A stretch of 11,116 nt of DNA from ZC4RG30 sp965652645. GTDB lineage: Bacteria; Pseudomonadota; Gammaproteobacteria; Steroidobacterales; Steroidobacteraceae. Where the stretch lies: contig CBFGXE010000063.1 in assembly GCA_965652645.1 (NCBI GenBank), forward strand, positions 1 through 11,116, written 5' to 3'. The position numbers and the translations under genes were made by a program. Within the stretch, counting starts at the first letter, position 1; each line of letters begins with the position of its first letter. Shown here piece by piece: positions 1 to 6,507 of this stretch. Under the pieces are notes generated by a model, which did not search any database, was not told the DNA's origin, and saw only the letters and a program-made list of their open reading frames with translations.

Positions 1-279
1 GAGACGGTGCTGAAGCTGCTCGAGCAAAGCGATGCCTTCCGTCGTCCGGAGCGCTTCAGCGAGATGCTGCTGGCCTGCCAGTGTGATGCGCAGGGGCGCA
101 CGGGGCTGGAGCAGAGTCCCTACCCGCAGCGTGTTTTCCTGGAGGCGGCGCGCGCCGCGGCGGCCGGCGTGCAACTGTCACAGCAGGAAATCGCCGCCCT
201 CAATGGCCCGGCCATTGCGGCCGCAATGCGCGCGCGGCGGCTCGAGGCCATCCGATCCATTGCCAGGGCAGACGCATAG
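1..279 (+). CDS. cca: CCA tRNA nucleotidyltransferase, C-terminal end (partial)
   Basis: This is the last 92 codons of the multifunctional CCA-adding enzyme, which builds or repairs the 3'-CCA end of tRNA in the cytoplasm. The frame is open from base 1 and stops at TAG 277-279; the start and the catalytic nucleotidyltransferase and HD domains lie outside the window. The recognisable tail motifs are AFRRPERFSEMLLACQCDA, followed by QGRTGLEQSPYPQ and then a GPAIAAAMRARRLEAI segment. These match the C-terminal region of the gammaproteobacterial HD-type enzyme (E. coli has WRKPQR, ADVRGRTGFE and YPQ in the same order). The stop codon lies inside the OxyR-like operator of the downstream katG. The identity is firm, but only the tail can be judged. 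Confidence 0.93.
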   Translation, partial: ETVLKLLEQSDAFRRPERFSEMLLACQCDAQGRTGLEQSPYPQRVFLEAARAAAAGVQLSQQEIAALNGPAIAAAMRARRLEAIRSIARADA

Positions 280-312
280 ACCGCACCTATCGGCTGCATA
301 GCAACCAGCGAT
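276..312 (+). promoter_or_regulatory. OxyR-type operator upstream of katG
   Basis: Four tetranucleotides occur at exactly the spacing of the OxyR consensus: ATAG (276-279), 7 nt, CTAT (287-290), 7 nt, ATAG (298-301), 7 nt, CGAT (309-312). That is 15 of 16 core bases; the only mismatch is CGAT for CTAT. The additional consensus A before each CTAT-type element is also present (285 and 307). OxyR is the peroxide-sensing LysR-type activator, and katG is one of its classic targets. The site ends immediately before a -35-like TTGTCG, as expected for an activator that contacts RNA polymerase from just upstream. Its first ATAG overlaps the cca stop codon. Binding is inferred from sequence only, and no oxyR gene lies in the window. 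Confidence 0.8.
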
Positions 313-341
313 TTGTCGCCCTCCTCCCCGAGGCGTAGCTT
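313..341 (+). promoter_or_regulatory. Putative katG promoter
   Basis: A -35-like TTGTCG (313-318, 4 of 6 to TTGACA) and a weak -10-like TAGCTT (336-341, 3 of 6 to TATAAT) are separated by 17 bp. The -35 directly abuts the last OxyR half-site. A poor -10 is common in activator-dependent promoters. Initiation near 348 would leave a leader of about 29 nt before the katG start. The call rests mainly on position relative to the OxyR box. Confidence 0.5.
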
Positions 342-376
342 GTGAACGCCGGCTAACCATTCGTGGGAGAAGAACA

Positions 377-2617
377 ATGTCCAGCGAGTCCGCATGCCCT
401 TTCAAGCACAGCGCGGGTGGCGGCACCACCAACCGGGACTGGTGGCCACAGCAACTGCGCCTTGACCTGCTGAACCAGCACTCGGAGAAATCCGATCCGC
501 TGGGCCCGAAGTTCAATTACGCCGAGGCCTTCCGCAAGCTCGACTACAAGGGTCTGAAGAAAGACCTCCGTAAACTGATGACCGATTCGCAGGACTGGTG
601 GCCGGCCGATTTCGGCCACTATGGCGGCCTGTTCATCCGCATGGCCTGGCACTCGGCCGGCACCTACCGCATCGGTGATGGACGCGGCGGCGGCGGACGC
701 GGCCAGCAGCGTTTCGCGCCGCTGAACAGCTGGCCCGACAACGTCAGCCTCGACAAGGCGCGCCGCCTGCTCTGGCCCATCAAGCAGAAGTATGGTCAGG
801 CCATCTCCTGGGCGGACCTGATGATCCTCGCCGGCAATGTGGCGCTGGAGTCCATGGGCCTGAAGACCGTCGGTTTCGGCGGTGGCCGGGCCGACGTGTG
901 GGAACCGGACCTCGACGTGTACTGGGGCGCCGAGCGCACCTGGCTGGGTGGCGACGAGCGGTACCGCCATGGCTCGCCGGGCGTGGAAGGCAGCGGCGTG
1001 CTTTCCTCCGATGACAACCCGGGACCGATGCACTCGCGCAACCTGGAGAATCCGCTGGCCGCCGTGCAGATGGGTCTCATCTACGTGAACCCGGAAGGTC
1101 CGGATGGCAACCCCGATCCCGTCGCAGCCGCCAAGGACATCCGCGACACCTTCGGCCGCATGGGCATGGACGATGAGGAAACCGTGGCGCTGATCGCCGG
1201 CGGACACACGCTGGGCAAGACGCACGGTGCCGGCCCCTCCTCGCATGTGGGCAAGGAGCCGGAGGCTGCGGGGCTGGAGGAACAGGGCCTGGGCTGGCGC
1301 AACAGCTTCGGCACGGGAAAGGGCGGCGACACCATCACCAGCGGACTGGAGGTGACGTGGACGAAGACGCCCACGAAGTGGAGCAATGACTTCTTCGATC
1401 ACCTGTTCGGCTTCGAGTGGGAACTCACGAAGAGCCCCGCCGGCGCGCACCAGTGGCGTCCGAAGAACCCGGAAGCCAGTGGCACCGTGCCGCATGCGCA
1501 TGACAAGTCGAAGCGCATTGCACCGGGCATGCTCACCACCGACCTCACGCTGCGCATGGATCCGGAGTTCGAGAAGATCTCGCGCCGCTTCCACAAGGAT
1601 CCGCAGGCCTTCGCCGATGCTTTCGCCCGCGCGTGGTTCAAGCTCACGCACCGGGACATGGGTCCGCGTGCGCGCTATCTCGGGCCCGAAGTGCCGAAGG
1701 AAGAGCTGGTCTGGCAGGACCCGGTGCCAAAGCCGGAGCGCAAGCAGATCGGCTGGCGGGACATCTCGAAGCTGAAGGCAAAGGTGCTGGCATCCGGGCT
1801 CAGCGTCACCGAACTGGTGACCACAGCCTGGGCATCGGCCTCCACCTTCCGCGGCGGCGACAAACGCGGCGGCGCCAATGGCGCGCGCATCCGCCTGGCG
1901 CCGATGAAGGACTGGGCGGTGAACGAGCCGGCACGGCTGGCGAAGGTGCTGCGCACGCTGGAGGGCATCCAGGCCGAGTTCAACCGCAAGGCCGGGCGCG
2001 GTGCGAAGGTGAAGCTGGCCGACCTGATCGTGCTGGCCGGCAACGCAGCCATCGAAAAGGCCGCGAAACAGGCCGGTGTGAAGGTGAAGGTGCCCTTCCG
2101 TCCCGGCCGTACCGATGCCTCGCAGGAGCAGACCGACCTGGCCGGCTTCGCCGCGATGGAACCGGCGGCGGACGGCTTCCGCAATTACTTGGGCGGAAAC
2201 TTTCCGCTGGGTGCCGAGCACCTGCTGGTGGACAAGGCCCAGCAGCTCACGCTCACCGCGCCGGAGATGACGGTGCTGGTGGGAGGGTTGCGCGCGCTGG
2301 GTGTGAGCCACGGCGGCGGCGGCCAGGGCGTGCTCACGACGAAGCCCGGCACGCTGACCAATGATTTCTTCGTGAACCTGCTGGACATGCGCACCGAGTG
2401 GAAGCCGGCGGGCGATGGCTACGAAGGTCGTGACCGCAAGACCGGCGTGGTGCGATGGACCGGCTCGCGCGCGGACCTGGTGTTCGGGTCCAGCTCCGTG
2501 CTGCGGGCGCTGGCGGAGGTGTACGCCACCGCCGACGCGAAGAAGAAGTTCGTGGCCGACTTCGTGGCGGCCTGGACCAGGGTGATGGAGCTGGACCGCT
2601 TCGACCTCAGGAAGTAG
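377..2617 (+). CDS. katG: Catalase-peroxidase KatG
   Basis: KatG is a cytoplasmic haem enzyme that dismutates hydrogen peroxide and also acts as a peroxidase. The 746-residue product is full length for the family. The distal catalytic set is R88, W91 and H92 in FIRMAWHSAGTYR. The Trp-Tyr-Met adduct needed for catalase activity is W91, Y236 (LIYVNPEGP) and M262 (FGRMGM). The proximal haem ligand is H277 (AGGHTLGKTHGAG), with proximal W328 and D389; R426 in HRDMGP fits the mobile arginine. The haem-less C-terminal domain is complete and ends in the usual LDRFDL. Between W91 and Y236 there are about 20 more residues than in the M. tuberculosis enzyme, in the loop after DERY. The ATG at 377 has a clear Shine-Dalgarno GGAGA at 366-370. 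The OxyR-like box upstream implies peroxide induction. No signal peptide is visible. Confidence 0.98.
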   Translation: MSSESACPFKHSAGGGTTNRDWWPQQLRLDLLNQHSEKSDPLGPKFNYAEAFRKLDYKGLKKDLRKLMTDSQDWWPADFGHYGGLFIRMAWHSAGTYRIGDGRGGGGRGQQRFAPLNSWPDNVSLDKARRLLWPIKQKYGQAISWADLMILAGNVALESMGLKTVGFGGGRADVWEPDLDVYWGAERTWLGGDERYRHGSPGVEGSGVLSSDDNPGPMHSRNLENPLAAVQMGLIYVNPEGPDGNPDPVAAAKDIRDTFGRMGMDDEETVALIAGGHTLGKTHGAGPSSHVGKEPEAAGLEEQGLGWRNSFGTGKGGDTITSGLEVTWTKTPTKWSNDFFDHLFGFEWELTKSPAGAHQWRPKNPEASGTVPHAHDKSKRIAPGMLTTDLTLRMDPEFEKISRRFHKDPQAFADAFARAWFKLTHRDMGPRARYLGPEVPKEELVWQDPVPKPERKQIGWRDISKLKAKVLASGLSVTELVTTAWASASTFRGGDKRGGANGARIRLAPMKDWAVNEPARLAKVLRTLEGIQAEFNRKAGRGAKVKLADLIVLAGNAAIEKAAKQAGVKVKVPFRPGRTDASQEQTDLAGFAAMEPAADGFRNYLGGNFPLGAEHLLVDKAQQLTLTAPEMTVLVGGLRALGVSHGGGGQGVLTTKPGTLTNDFFVNLLDMRTEWKPAGDGYEGRDRKTGVVRWTGSRADLVFGSSSVLRALAEVYATADAKKKFVADFVAAWTRVMELDRFDLRK

Positions 2618-2628
2618 TTGCGGCGCAG

Positions 2629-2655
2629 GGGCCTGCCTGGACTACAGGCAGGCCC
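2629..2655. terminator. GC-rich hairpin between convergent katG and yhbW-type gene
   Basis: A perfect 11-bp inverted repeat, GGGCCTGCCTG (2629-2639) and CAGGCAGGCCC (2645-2655), encloses a 5-nt loop GACTA. With a 1-nt bulge at 2628 the stem extends outward by 2-3 bp. The loop contains the stop codon of the minus-strand gene (TAG read from 2644 to 2642), so the repeat begins 11 bp after the katG stop and its right arm encodes the end of the oxidoreductase. No U-tract follows on either strand. It may be a shared bidirectional terminator or a 3'-end stabilising hairpin; this is inferred from structure and position. Confidence 0.55.
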
Positions 2656-3619
2656 TGGCCAGCAGCTCGCAGGATTTCAGCCGCGCGGCCGGATCGTAGA
2701 TGGCGCTGGCCACGATGATCTCATCCACGCCGGTATCGCTCACGAACTGTTCCAGGCCCGCGCGTACCGTGGCCGGCGAGCCGACGACGGAACAGCCCAG
2801 GAACTCTTCCACCCGCATCTGGATGTGCGGCGGCAGTTCATCCACCGGCGCCGGCGGCGCCAGCCGGCCGCGGTTGCCGGTGACGATGCCCACCACCACG
2901 TTCTGCAGCGACGTGAACAGGTGCCGTGCCTCCGCGTCGGTCTCCGCGCAGATCACGTTCACGCCCGCCATGGCATGGGACTTCTCCAGCTGGCTGGAGG
3001 GCTGGAACATCTGGCGGTACACGCGCAGCGCGTCATGCAATGCCGCCGGCGCGAAATGCGAGGCGAAGGCATAGGGCAGTCCCAGCCTGGCAGCCAGCTG
3101 CGCGCCGAACAGGCTGGAGCCCAGTATCCACAGCGGCACGTGGGTGCCGGCGCCGGGCACGGCGCGGATGCGCTGGCCCGGTTGCACCGGACCCAGCAAC
3201 GCCTGCAGCTCGAGCACGTCGTCGGGAAAACGCTCCGCCGCACCCGGATCACGGCGCAGCGCCCGCCAGGTGAGCCCGTCGGTACCGGGCGCGCGTCCCA
3301 GCCCGAGATCGATACGGCCGGGATACAGCGCCTCCAGCGTGCCGAACTGTTCGGCGATCACCAGCGGCGAATGGTTGGGCAGCATGATGCCGCCGGCGCC
3401 GACACGGATGCGGCTGGTGACCGCGGCCGCCTGCCCGATCACCACGGCAGTGGCCGCACTGGCGATGCCGGCCATGTTGTGGTGCTCGGCGTACCACAGG
3501 CGCGTGTAGCCCAGCTGGTCTGCCAGCCGGGCGTACTCCAGGGAATTGCGCAGCGCCGTGCCGATGTCGGAACCCACGGGCACGTGCGCGAGATCAAGGA
3601 TGGAGAGCTTCAGGGACAT
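2642..3619 (-). CDS. yhbW: LLM-class flavin-dependent oxidoreductase, YhbW type
   Basis: The 325-residue protein belongs to the bacterial luciferase-like superfamily, which use reduced FMN or a related flavin in oxidation or monooxygenation; the substrate of the YhbW branch is not established. Matching motifs in order are LSILDLAHVPVG at the N-terminus, LWYAEHHNMAGIASAA (about 42-57), GGIMLPNHSPLVIAEQFGTL (76-95), YPGRIDLGLGRAPG, PLWILGSSLFGAQLAARLGLPYAFASHF, and DEIIVASAIYD near the end. These closely follow E. coli YhbW. The ATG at 3619 has no obvious Shine-Dalgarno, but the N-terminus matches the family. The gene lies 61 bp downstream of the methyltransferase on the same strand, so co-transcription is possible, and it converges on katG over a shared hairpin. 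Placement beside an OxyR-controlled katG might suggest redox stress, but nothing in the sequence proves it. Confidence 0.9.
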   Translation of the reverse strand: MSLKLSILDLAHVPVGSDIGTALRNSLEYARLADQLGYTRLWYAEHHNMAGIASAATAVVIGQAAAVTSRIRVGAGGIMLPNHSPLVIAEQFGTLEALYPGRIDLGLGRAPGTDGLTWRALRRDPGAAERFPDDVLELQALLGPVQPGQRIRAVPGAGTHVPLWILGSSLFGAQLAARLGLPYAFASHFAPAALHDALRVYRQMFQPSSQLEKSHAMAGVNVICAETDAEARHLFTSLQNVVVGIVTGNRGRLAPPAPVDELPPHIQMRVEEFLGCSVVGSPATVRAGLEQFVSDTGVDEIIVASAIYDPAARLKSCELLARACL

Positions 3620-3680
3620 GCGGCAATGGTACGCAGCCGCGGGCGCCGATGGGCAGGGATGCGCCGAGGGGCGGCGCCGG

Positions 3681-4844
3681 TCAGAGGCGGTTGCGCAGGT
3701 CCTGCAGCGCGAAGGCGCGCAGTGGCGCGTCGAAGCCGCGGCCCAGCGCGATGGCCTTGAAGGATTCGCCCATCTCCTCGGGCATCAGCAGCCGGCGCGC
3801 CTCGCTGGCGCGGCGGATGCGCGTGGGCTCGTCCGCCGCCCCCGCCACCGCACCCTCGATGCCGAGGGCCAGCAGCAGCGCGGCCTGCGTGGCGAATCCC
3901 GGCACCTCGAGGCCCGCGGCGTCGGCGGCTTCGGCCACGCGGGTGAAGTCCACCCAGGCGGTGATGTCTTCCATGCCGGGGTGCGCGAAGGGATCCTCGT
4001 GCGCGCGCTGCCGGTAGTGGCAGCGCAGGGTGCCCGTGTCGCGTGCTGGCGCGTAGTATTCGTGGCGCGGCAGGCCGTAGTCGATGAACAGCGCCACGCC
4101 GCGCGACATCGATCGCGTCACCTCGGCGATCCAGGCGCCGACGCGGGGGCAGAGCTCCGAGCGGTAACCATCCGGCCACGCAACCCCCGCATCAGCGCGC
4201 AGGCGCTCCACTTCCGCCCGCAGCGTGCCGGATGCCGGCTGCTCGCGCCAGGCCAGGCGACCCTCTGCCGTCACGCCCGCGCCGCGCTCGAAGACCTCGC
4301 CATCGCGCCACGTGAAGCAGGACACCGGCAGCGCATCCAGCACCTCGTTGGCCAGCAGCGCGCCCTGCCAGGATTCCACCGGCGGTGCGTCCAGCCATTC
4401 AACCTGTGTCGGGATATCCGCAGGCAGGCCATGCAACAGACCGCGCTGGCGCTCGCGCAGGTCCGCGCTCACCTCCAGGATGCGGTAACGCGCCGGGGCG
4501 GCACCTGCGGCATGCAGCGCGGTGAGTACGTCGAAGGCCAATCGCCCCGTGCCCGCACCAACCTCCACCACGTCCCCGCCGCCACACTCCTCCAGCACCT
4601 GCGCGCAATGCCGCGCCAGGCATTGGCCGAACAGCGGGGAGATCTCCGGCGCGGTGGTGAAATCCCCGCCGGCGCCAAGCTTGCGCGCGCCGGCGCTGTA
4701 GTAGCCGATGCCCGGCGCATACAACGCCAGCTGCATGTACTCATCGAAGGGCAGCCAGCCGCCCGCCTGCCCGATGCGTGTGCCGAGCGTCTGCAGCACG
4801 CGTCCTGCATGAGCGGATTCGTGCATCGCATCGAATGCCGTCAT
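3681..4844 (-). CDS. SAM-dependent methyltransferase, MidA/NDUFAF7 (COG1565) family
   Basis: This 387-residue protein matches the MidA/NDUFAF7 family. The family motifs appear in order: FDEYMQLALYAPGIGYYS (33-50), GDFTTAPEISPLFGQ (60-74), the SAM-binding motif VEVGAGTG (93-100), ANEVLDALPV (165-174), FIDYG (253-257), and a TLRCHYRQRAHEDPF...GMEDITAWVDF block (272-300). The mitochondrial member NDUFAF7 methylates an arginine of a complex I subunit; the bacterial substrate is not defined, so only arginine or protein methylation in general can be proposed. The ATG at 4844 lies 11 bp from the divergent pteridine reductase start and has no clear Shine-Dalgarno. An in-frame ATG at 4826 (after MTAFDA) is an alternative that would give more room. 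The YhbW-type gene follows 61 bp downstream. Confidence 0.93.
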   Translation of the reverse strand: MTAFDAMHESAHAGRVLQTLGTRIGQAGGWLPFDEYMQLALYAPGIGYYSAGARKLGAGGDFTTAPEISPLFGQCLARHCAQVLEECGGGDVVEVGAGTGRLAFDVLTALHAAGAAPARYRILEVSADLRERQRGLLHGLPADIPTQVEWLDAPPVESWQGALLANEVLDALPVSCFTWRDGEVFERGAGVTAEGRLAWREQPASGTLRAEVERLRADAGVAWPDGYRSELCPRVGAWIAEVTRSMSRGVALFIDYGLPRHEYYAPARDTGTLRCHYRQRAHEDPFAHPGMEDITAWVDFTRVAEAADAAGLEVPGFATQAALLLALGIEGAVAGAADEPTRIRRASEARRLLMPEEMGESFKAIALGRGFDAPLRAFALQDLRNRL

Positions 4845-4855
4845 AAGCTGTAAGG

Positions 4856-5602
4856 ATGGAGCTTCCGCTGCACGACAAAGTGGTGTTGATCACCGGCGCG
4901 GCCCGCCGCGTCGGCGCCGTGGTGGCCCGCAGGCTGCACGCCGCGGGCGCGCAGCTGGTGATCCACTACCATCGCTCGGCCGCCGAGGCGCAGGCGCTGG
5001 CCGCGGAACTCAATGCCGAACGGCCCGCCTCGGTGACGCCGCTGGGCGGCAACCTGCTGGAGCTGAAGGTGCTCGAGTCGCTGGTGGAGGCCACCATCGC
5101 GCGCCACAGGCACCTGGACATCCTGGTCAACAACGCCTCCACCTTCTATCCCACGCCGGTGGGGACGATAACACCAGCGCAGTGGGACGACCTGATGGGC
5201 ACCAACCTGCGCGCGCCGCTGTTCCTGTCGCAGGCGGCGGCGCCATTCCTCAAGGCGCGGCAGGGACTCATCCTCAACATCGCCGACATCCACGGCATGC
5301 GGCCGCTGCGCCACCACACGGTCTACAGCCCGGCGAAGGCCGGCCTCATCATGCTCACGCAGTCGCTGGCGCGCGAGCTTGCCCCCGAGGTGCGCGTGAA
5401 TGCCATCGCGCCGGGGCCGGTGGAGTTCCCCGAGCAGGGACTCACCGACGAGATGAAGCAGTCCATCATCGACCGCACGCTGCTCAAGCGCCGCGGCTCG
5501 CCGGATGACATCGCCCGCGCGGCGCTGTTCTTCGCCAGCGAGGCGCCCTACGTCACCGGGCAGGTGCTGGCCGTCGACGGCGGCCGCAGCGCCAACACCT
5601 GA
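4856..5602 (+). CDS. Pteridine reductase (PTR1/FolM-like short-chain dehydrogenase)
   Basis: This 248-residue NADPH-dependent SDR resembles pteridine reductase, which reduces pterins and dihydrofolate to the tetrahydro forms. Its nucleotide-binding motif is TGAARRVG (13-20), with the arginine-containing form used for NADPH, supported by HYHRS (37-41). NNASTFYPTP (92-101) is the PTR1-type version of the NNAG motif. The usual SDR catalytic serine is replaced by aspartate, D144 in IADIHG, followed by Y157 and K161 (YSPAK); the D-Y-K set is typical of PTR1. The C-terminus has the SDR ending VTGQVLAVDGG. The ATG at 4856 is preceded directly by TAAGG, too close for a normal ribosome site, and lies 11 bp from the divergent methyltransferase start. 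The gene converges on folK with a 16-bp gap, so it sits beside two genes of the same pathway. Confidence 0.9.
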   Translation: MELPLHDKVVLITGAARRVGAVVARRLHAAGAQLVIHYHRSAAEAQALAAELNAERPASVTPLGGNLLELKVLESLVEATIARHRHLDILVNNASTFYPTPVGTITPAQWDDLMGTNLRAPLFLSQAAAPFLKARQGLILNIADIHGMRPLRHHTVYSPAKAGLIMLTQSLARELAPEVRVNAIAPGPVEFPEQGLTDEMKQSIIDRTLLKRRGSPDDIARAALFFASEAPYVTGQVLAVDGGRSANT

Positions 5603-5618
5603 AGCGTGCATCGGCCCC

Positions 5619-6116
5619 TCAGGCGGCGTTGAGGTCGAGGTCCACCGGCAGCAGCGGATTGGCAGCGCGGTCGAAGTCGCGCCACAGCTCGCCCATGGCC
5701 TTCCCGTCCACCGGATGCTTGAGTTCCGGCGCCAGCTCCGCCAGCGGTCCCAGCATGAATCCCCAGCGCAGCAGGTCCGGCCTCGGCAGCACGAGGCCGG
5801 GCGTGTCCTGCACCAGGTCGCCGAACAGCAGGATGTCCAGGTCCATGGCGCGCGGCGCCCACTTCGGCGCGTCACGGTGGCGGCCGCACTGGGTTTCCAC
5901 GCATTCCAGCTCGCCCTTCAGCAGCGCAGGGTTGCCTGCCACCGGCAACTCCACCACGAAGTTGATGAAGTCGGGCCCTTCGAACCCCACGGCGCGGTTG
6001 CGATAGCAGCGGGAGAAACGCGCCCCGGGATGGCGGGCTTTCAGGGCCCGGGCGGCAAGCACCAGGTTCTTTTCCGGAACGAGGTTGCTGCCGCCGGAAA
6101 CGAAGGCCAGCGTCAT
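5619..6116 (-). CDS. folK: HPPK: 6-hydroxymethyl-dihydropterin pyrophosphokinase
   Basis: FolK transfers pyrophosphate from ATP to 6-hydroxymethyl-7,8-dihydropterin, the step before dihydropteroate synthase in folate synthesis; it is cytosolic. The 165-residue product has GSNLVPEKNL near the N-terminus, YRNRAVGFEGPDFINFVVEL (38-57) for pterin binding, and the HPPK signature KWAPRAMDLDILLFGD (85-100). In that signature D92 and D94 are the expected magnesium ligands, and K85, W86 and R89 fit the ATP-contacting loop. The N-terminal SGGSNL departs slightly from the commoner LGSN form. The ATG at 6116 lies 13 bp after the folB stop, so it is very likely the last gene of a tsaD-folB-folK operon. 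It converges on the pteridine reductase gene, with no strong terminator in the 16-bp gap. Confidence 0.95.
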   Translation of the reverse strand: MTLAFVSGGSNLVPEKNLVLAARALKARHPGARFSRCYRNRAVGFEGPDFINFVVELPVAGNPALLKGELECVETQCGRHRDAPKWAPRAMDLDILLFGDLVQDTPGLVLPRPDLLRWGFMLGPLAELAPELKHPVDGKAMGELWRDFDRAANPLLPVDLDLNAA

Positions 6117-6129
6117 GCGCGCTTCGGAC

Positions 6130-6507
6130 TCAGCCCTTGCGGCGCTCGACCTTCACGCCCACGTCGCGCGAACCGCGGATGGCGCCCGGCTTGTTCACGC
6201 TGAGGCGGATCCAGGCAATGTCGAACTCGGCCAGCAGCGTGGTGGCCAGCTGGTGCGCCAGGGTCTCGACGAGGTTGTATTGCGCGGCCTCCACGAAGGC
6301 GATGCAGCGCTTGGCGATGGCCTTGTAGTCCACCGTGTTGTCCACGGTGTCGGTGGATGCGGCGCGCGCGCAATCGACGGGGATCTCAAGGTCGAGCACC
6401 ACCGTCTGCTTGACGTGCCGCTCCCATTCGAAGAACCCGATGGTGGTCTCGATCGCCAGACCCCGCAGGAAAACCGTATCCACAGACTGCTCAGCCATAA
6501 ATTCCAT
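6130..6507 (-). CDS. folB: Dihydroneopterin aldolase
   Basis: FolB cleaves 7,8-dihydroneopterin to 6-hydroxymethyl-7,8-dihydropterin, the substrate of the FolK encoded next. The product (125 residues from 6507) shows VFLRGLAIETTIGFFEWER with the conserved glutamate after GFF, the VDY segment, AQYNLVETLAHQLA, and the catalytic-lysine stretch NKPGAIRGSRDVGVKVER near the C-terminus. These align along the whole length of E. coli FolB. The ATG at 6507 overlaps the tsaD stop by one base (TGATG), which favours translational coupling. A second ATG at 6498 (MAEQSVDT) would give 122 residues, the usual family length, and has a weak GGA upstream, so either start is possible. The longer reading frame that opens at 6549 lies inside tsaD and is unlikely to be used. 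Confidence 0.94.
   Translation of the reverse strand: MEFMAEQSVDTVFLRGLAIETTIGFFEWERHVKQTVVLDLEIPVDCARAASTDTVDNTVDYKAIAKRCIAFVEAAQYNLVETLAHQLATTLLAEFDIAWIRLSVNKPGAIRGSRDVGVKVERRKG

Noticed and set aside
353..2311. A 652-codon open frame antisense to katG
   Set aside because: It mirrors katG exactly in position, its product is a low-information mix rich in Arg, His, Gln and Ala with no family motifs, and katG is complete on the other strand. Long antisense frames are expected in GC-rich coding DNA.
3620..3680. GGCGCC repeats between the methyltransferase and the YhbW-type gene
   Set aside because: GGCGCC is self-complementary and common in such GC-rich DNA. A 6-bp stem over a loop of more than 20 nt without a U-tract does not support a terminator.
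3546..4853. A 435-codon plus-strand frame over the methyltransferase gene, and a 380-codon one (2618-3760) over the YhbW-type gene
   Set aside because: Both lie opposite clearly conserved genes and their translations show no family motifs; they are reverse-strand shadows.
5598..5623. CCTGA...TCAGG inverted repeat between the pteridine reductase and folK stops
   Set aside because: The stem is only 5 bp with a 16-nt loop and arises because both genes end in CCTGA. It is too weak to call a terminator.
4841..5875. A 344-codon minus-strand frame across the pteridine reductase and the end of folK
   Set aside because: It lies antisense to the reductase and out of frame with folK, both of which have full sets of family motifs.
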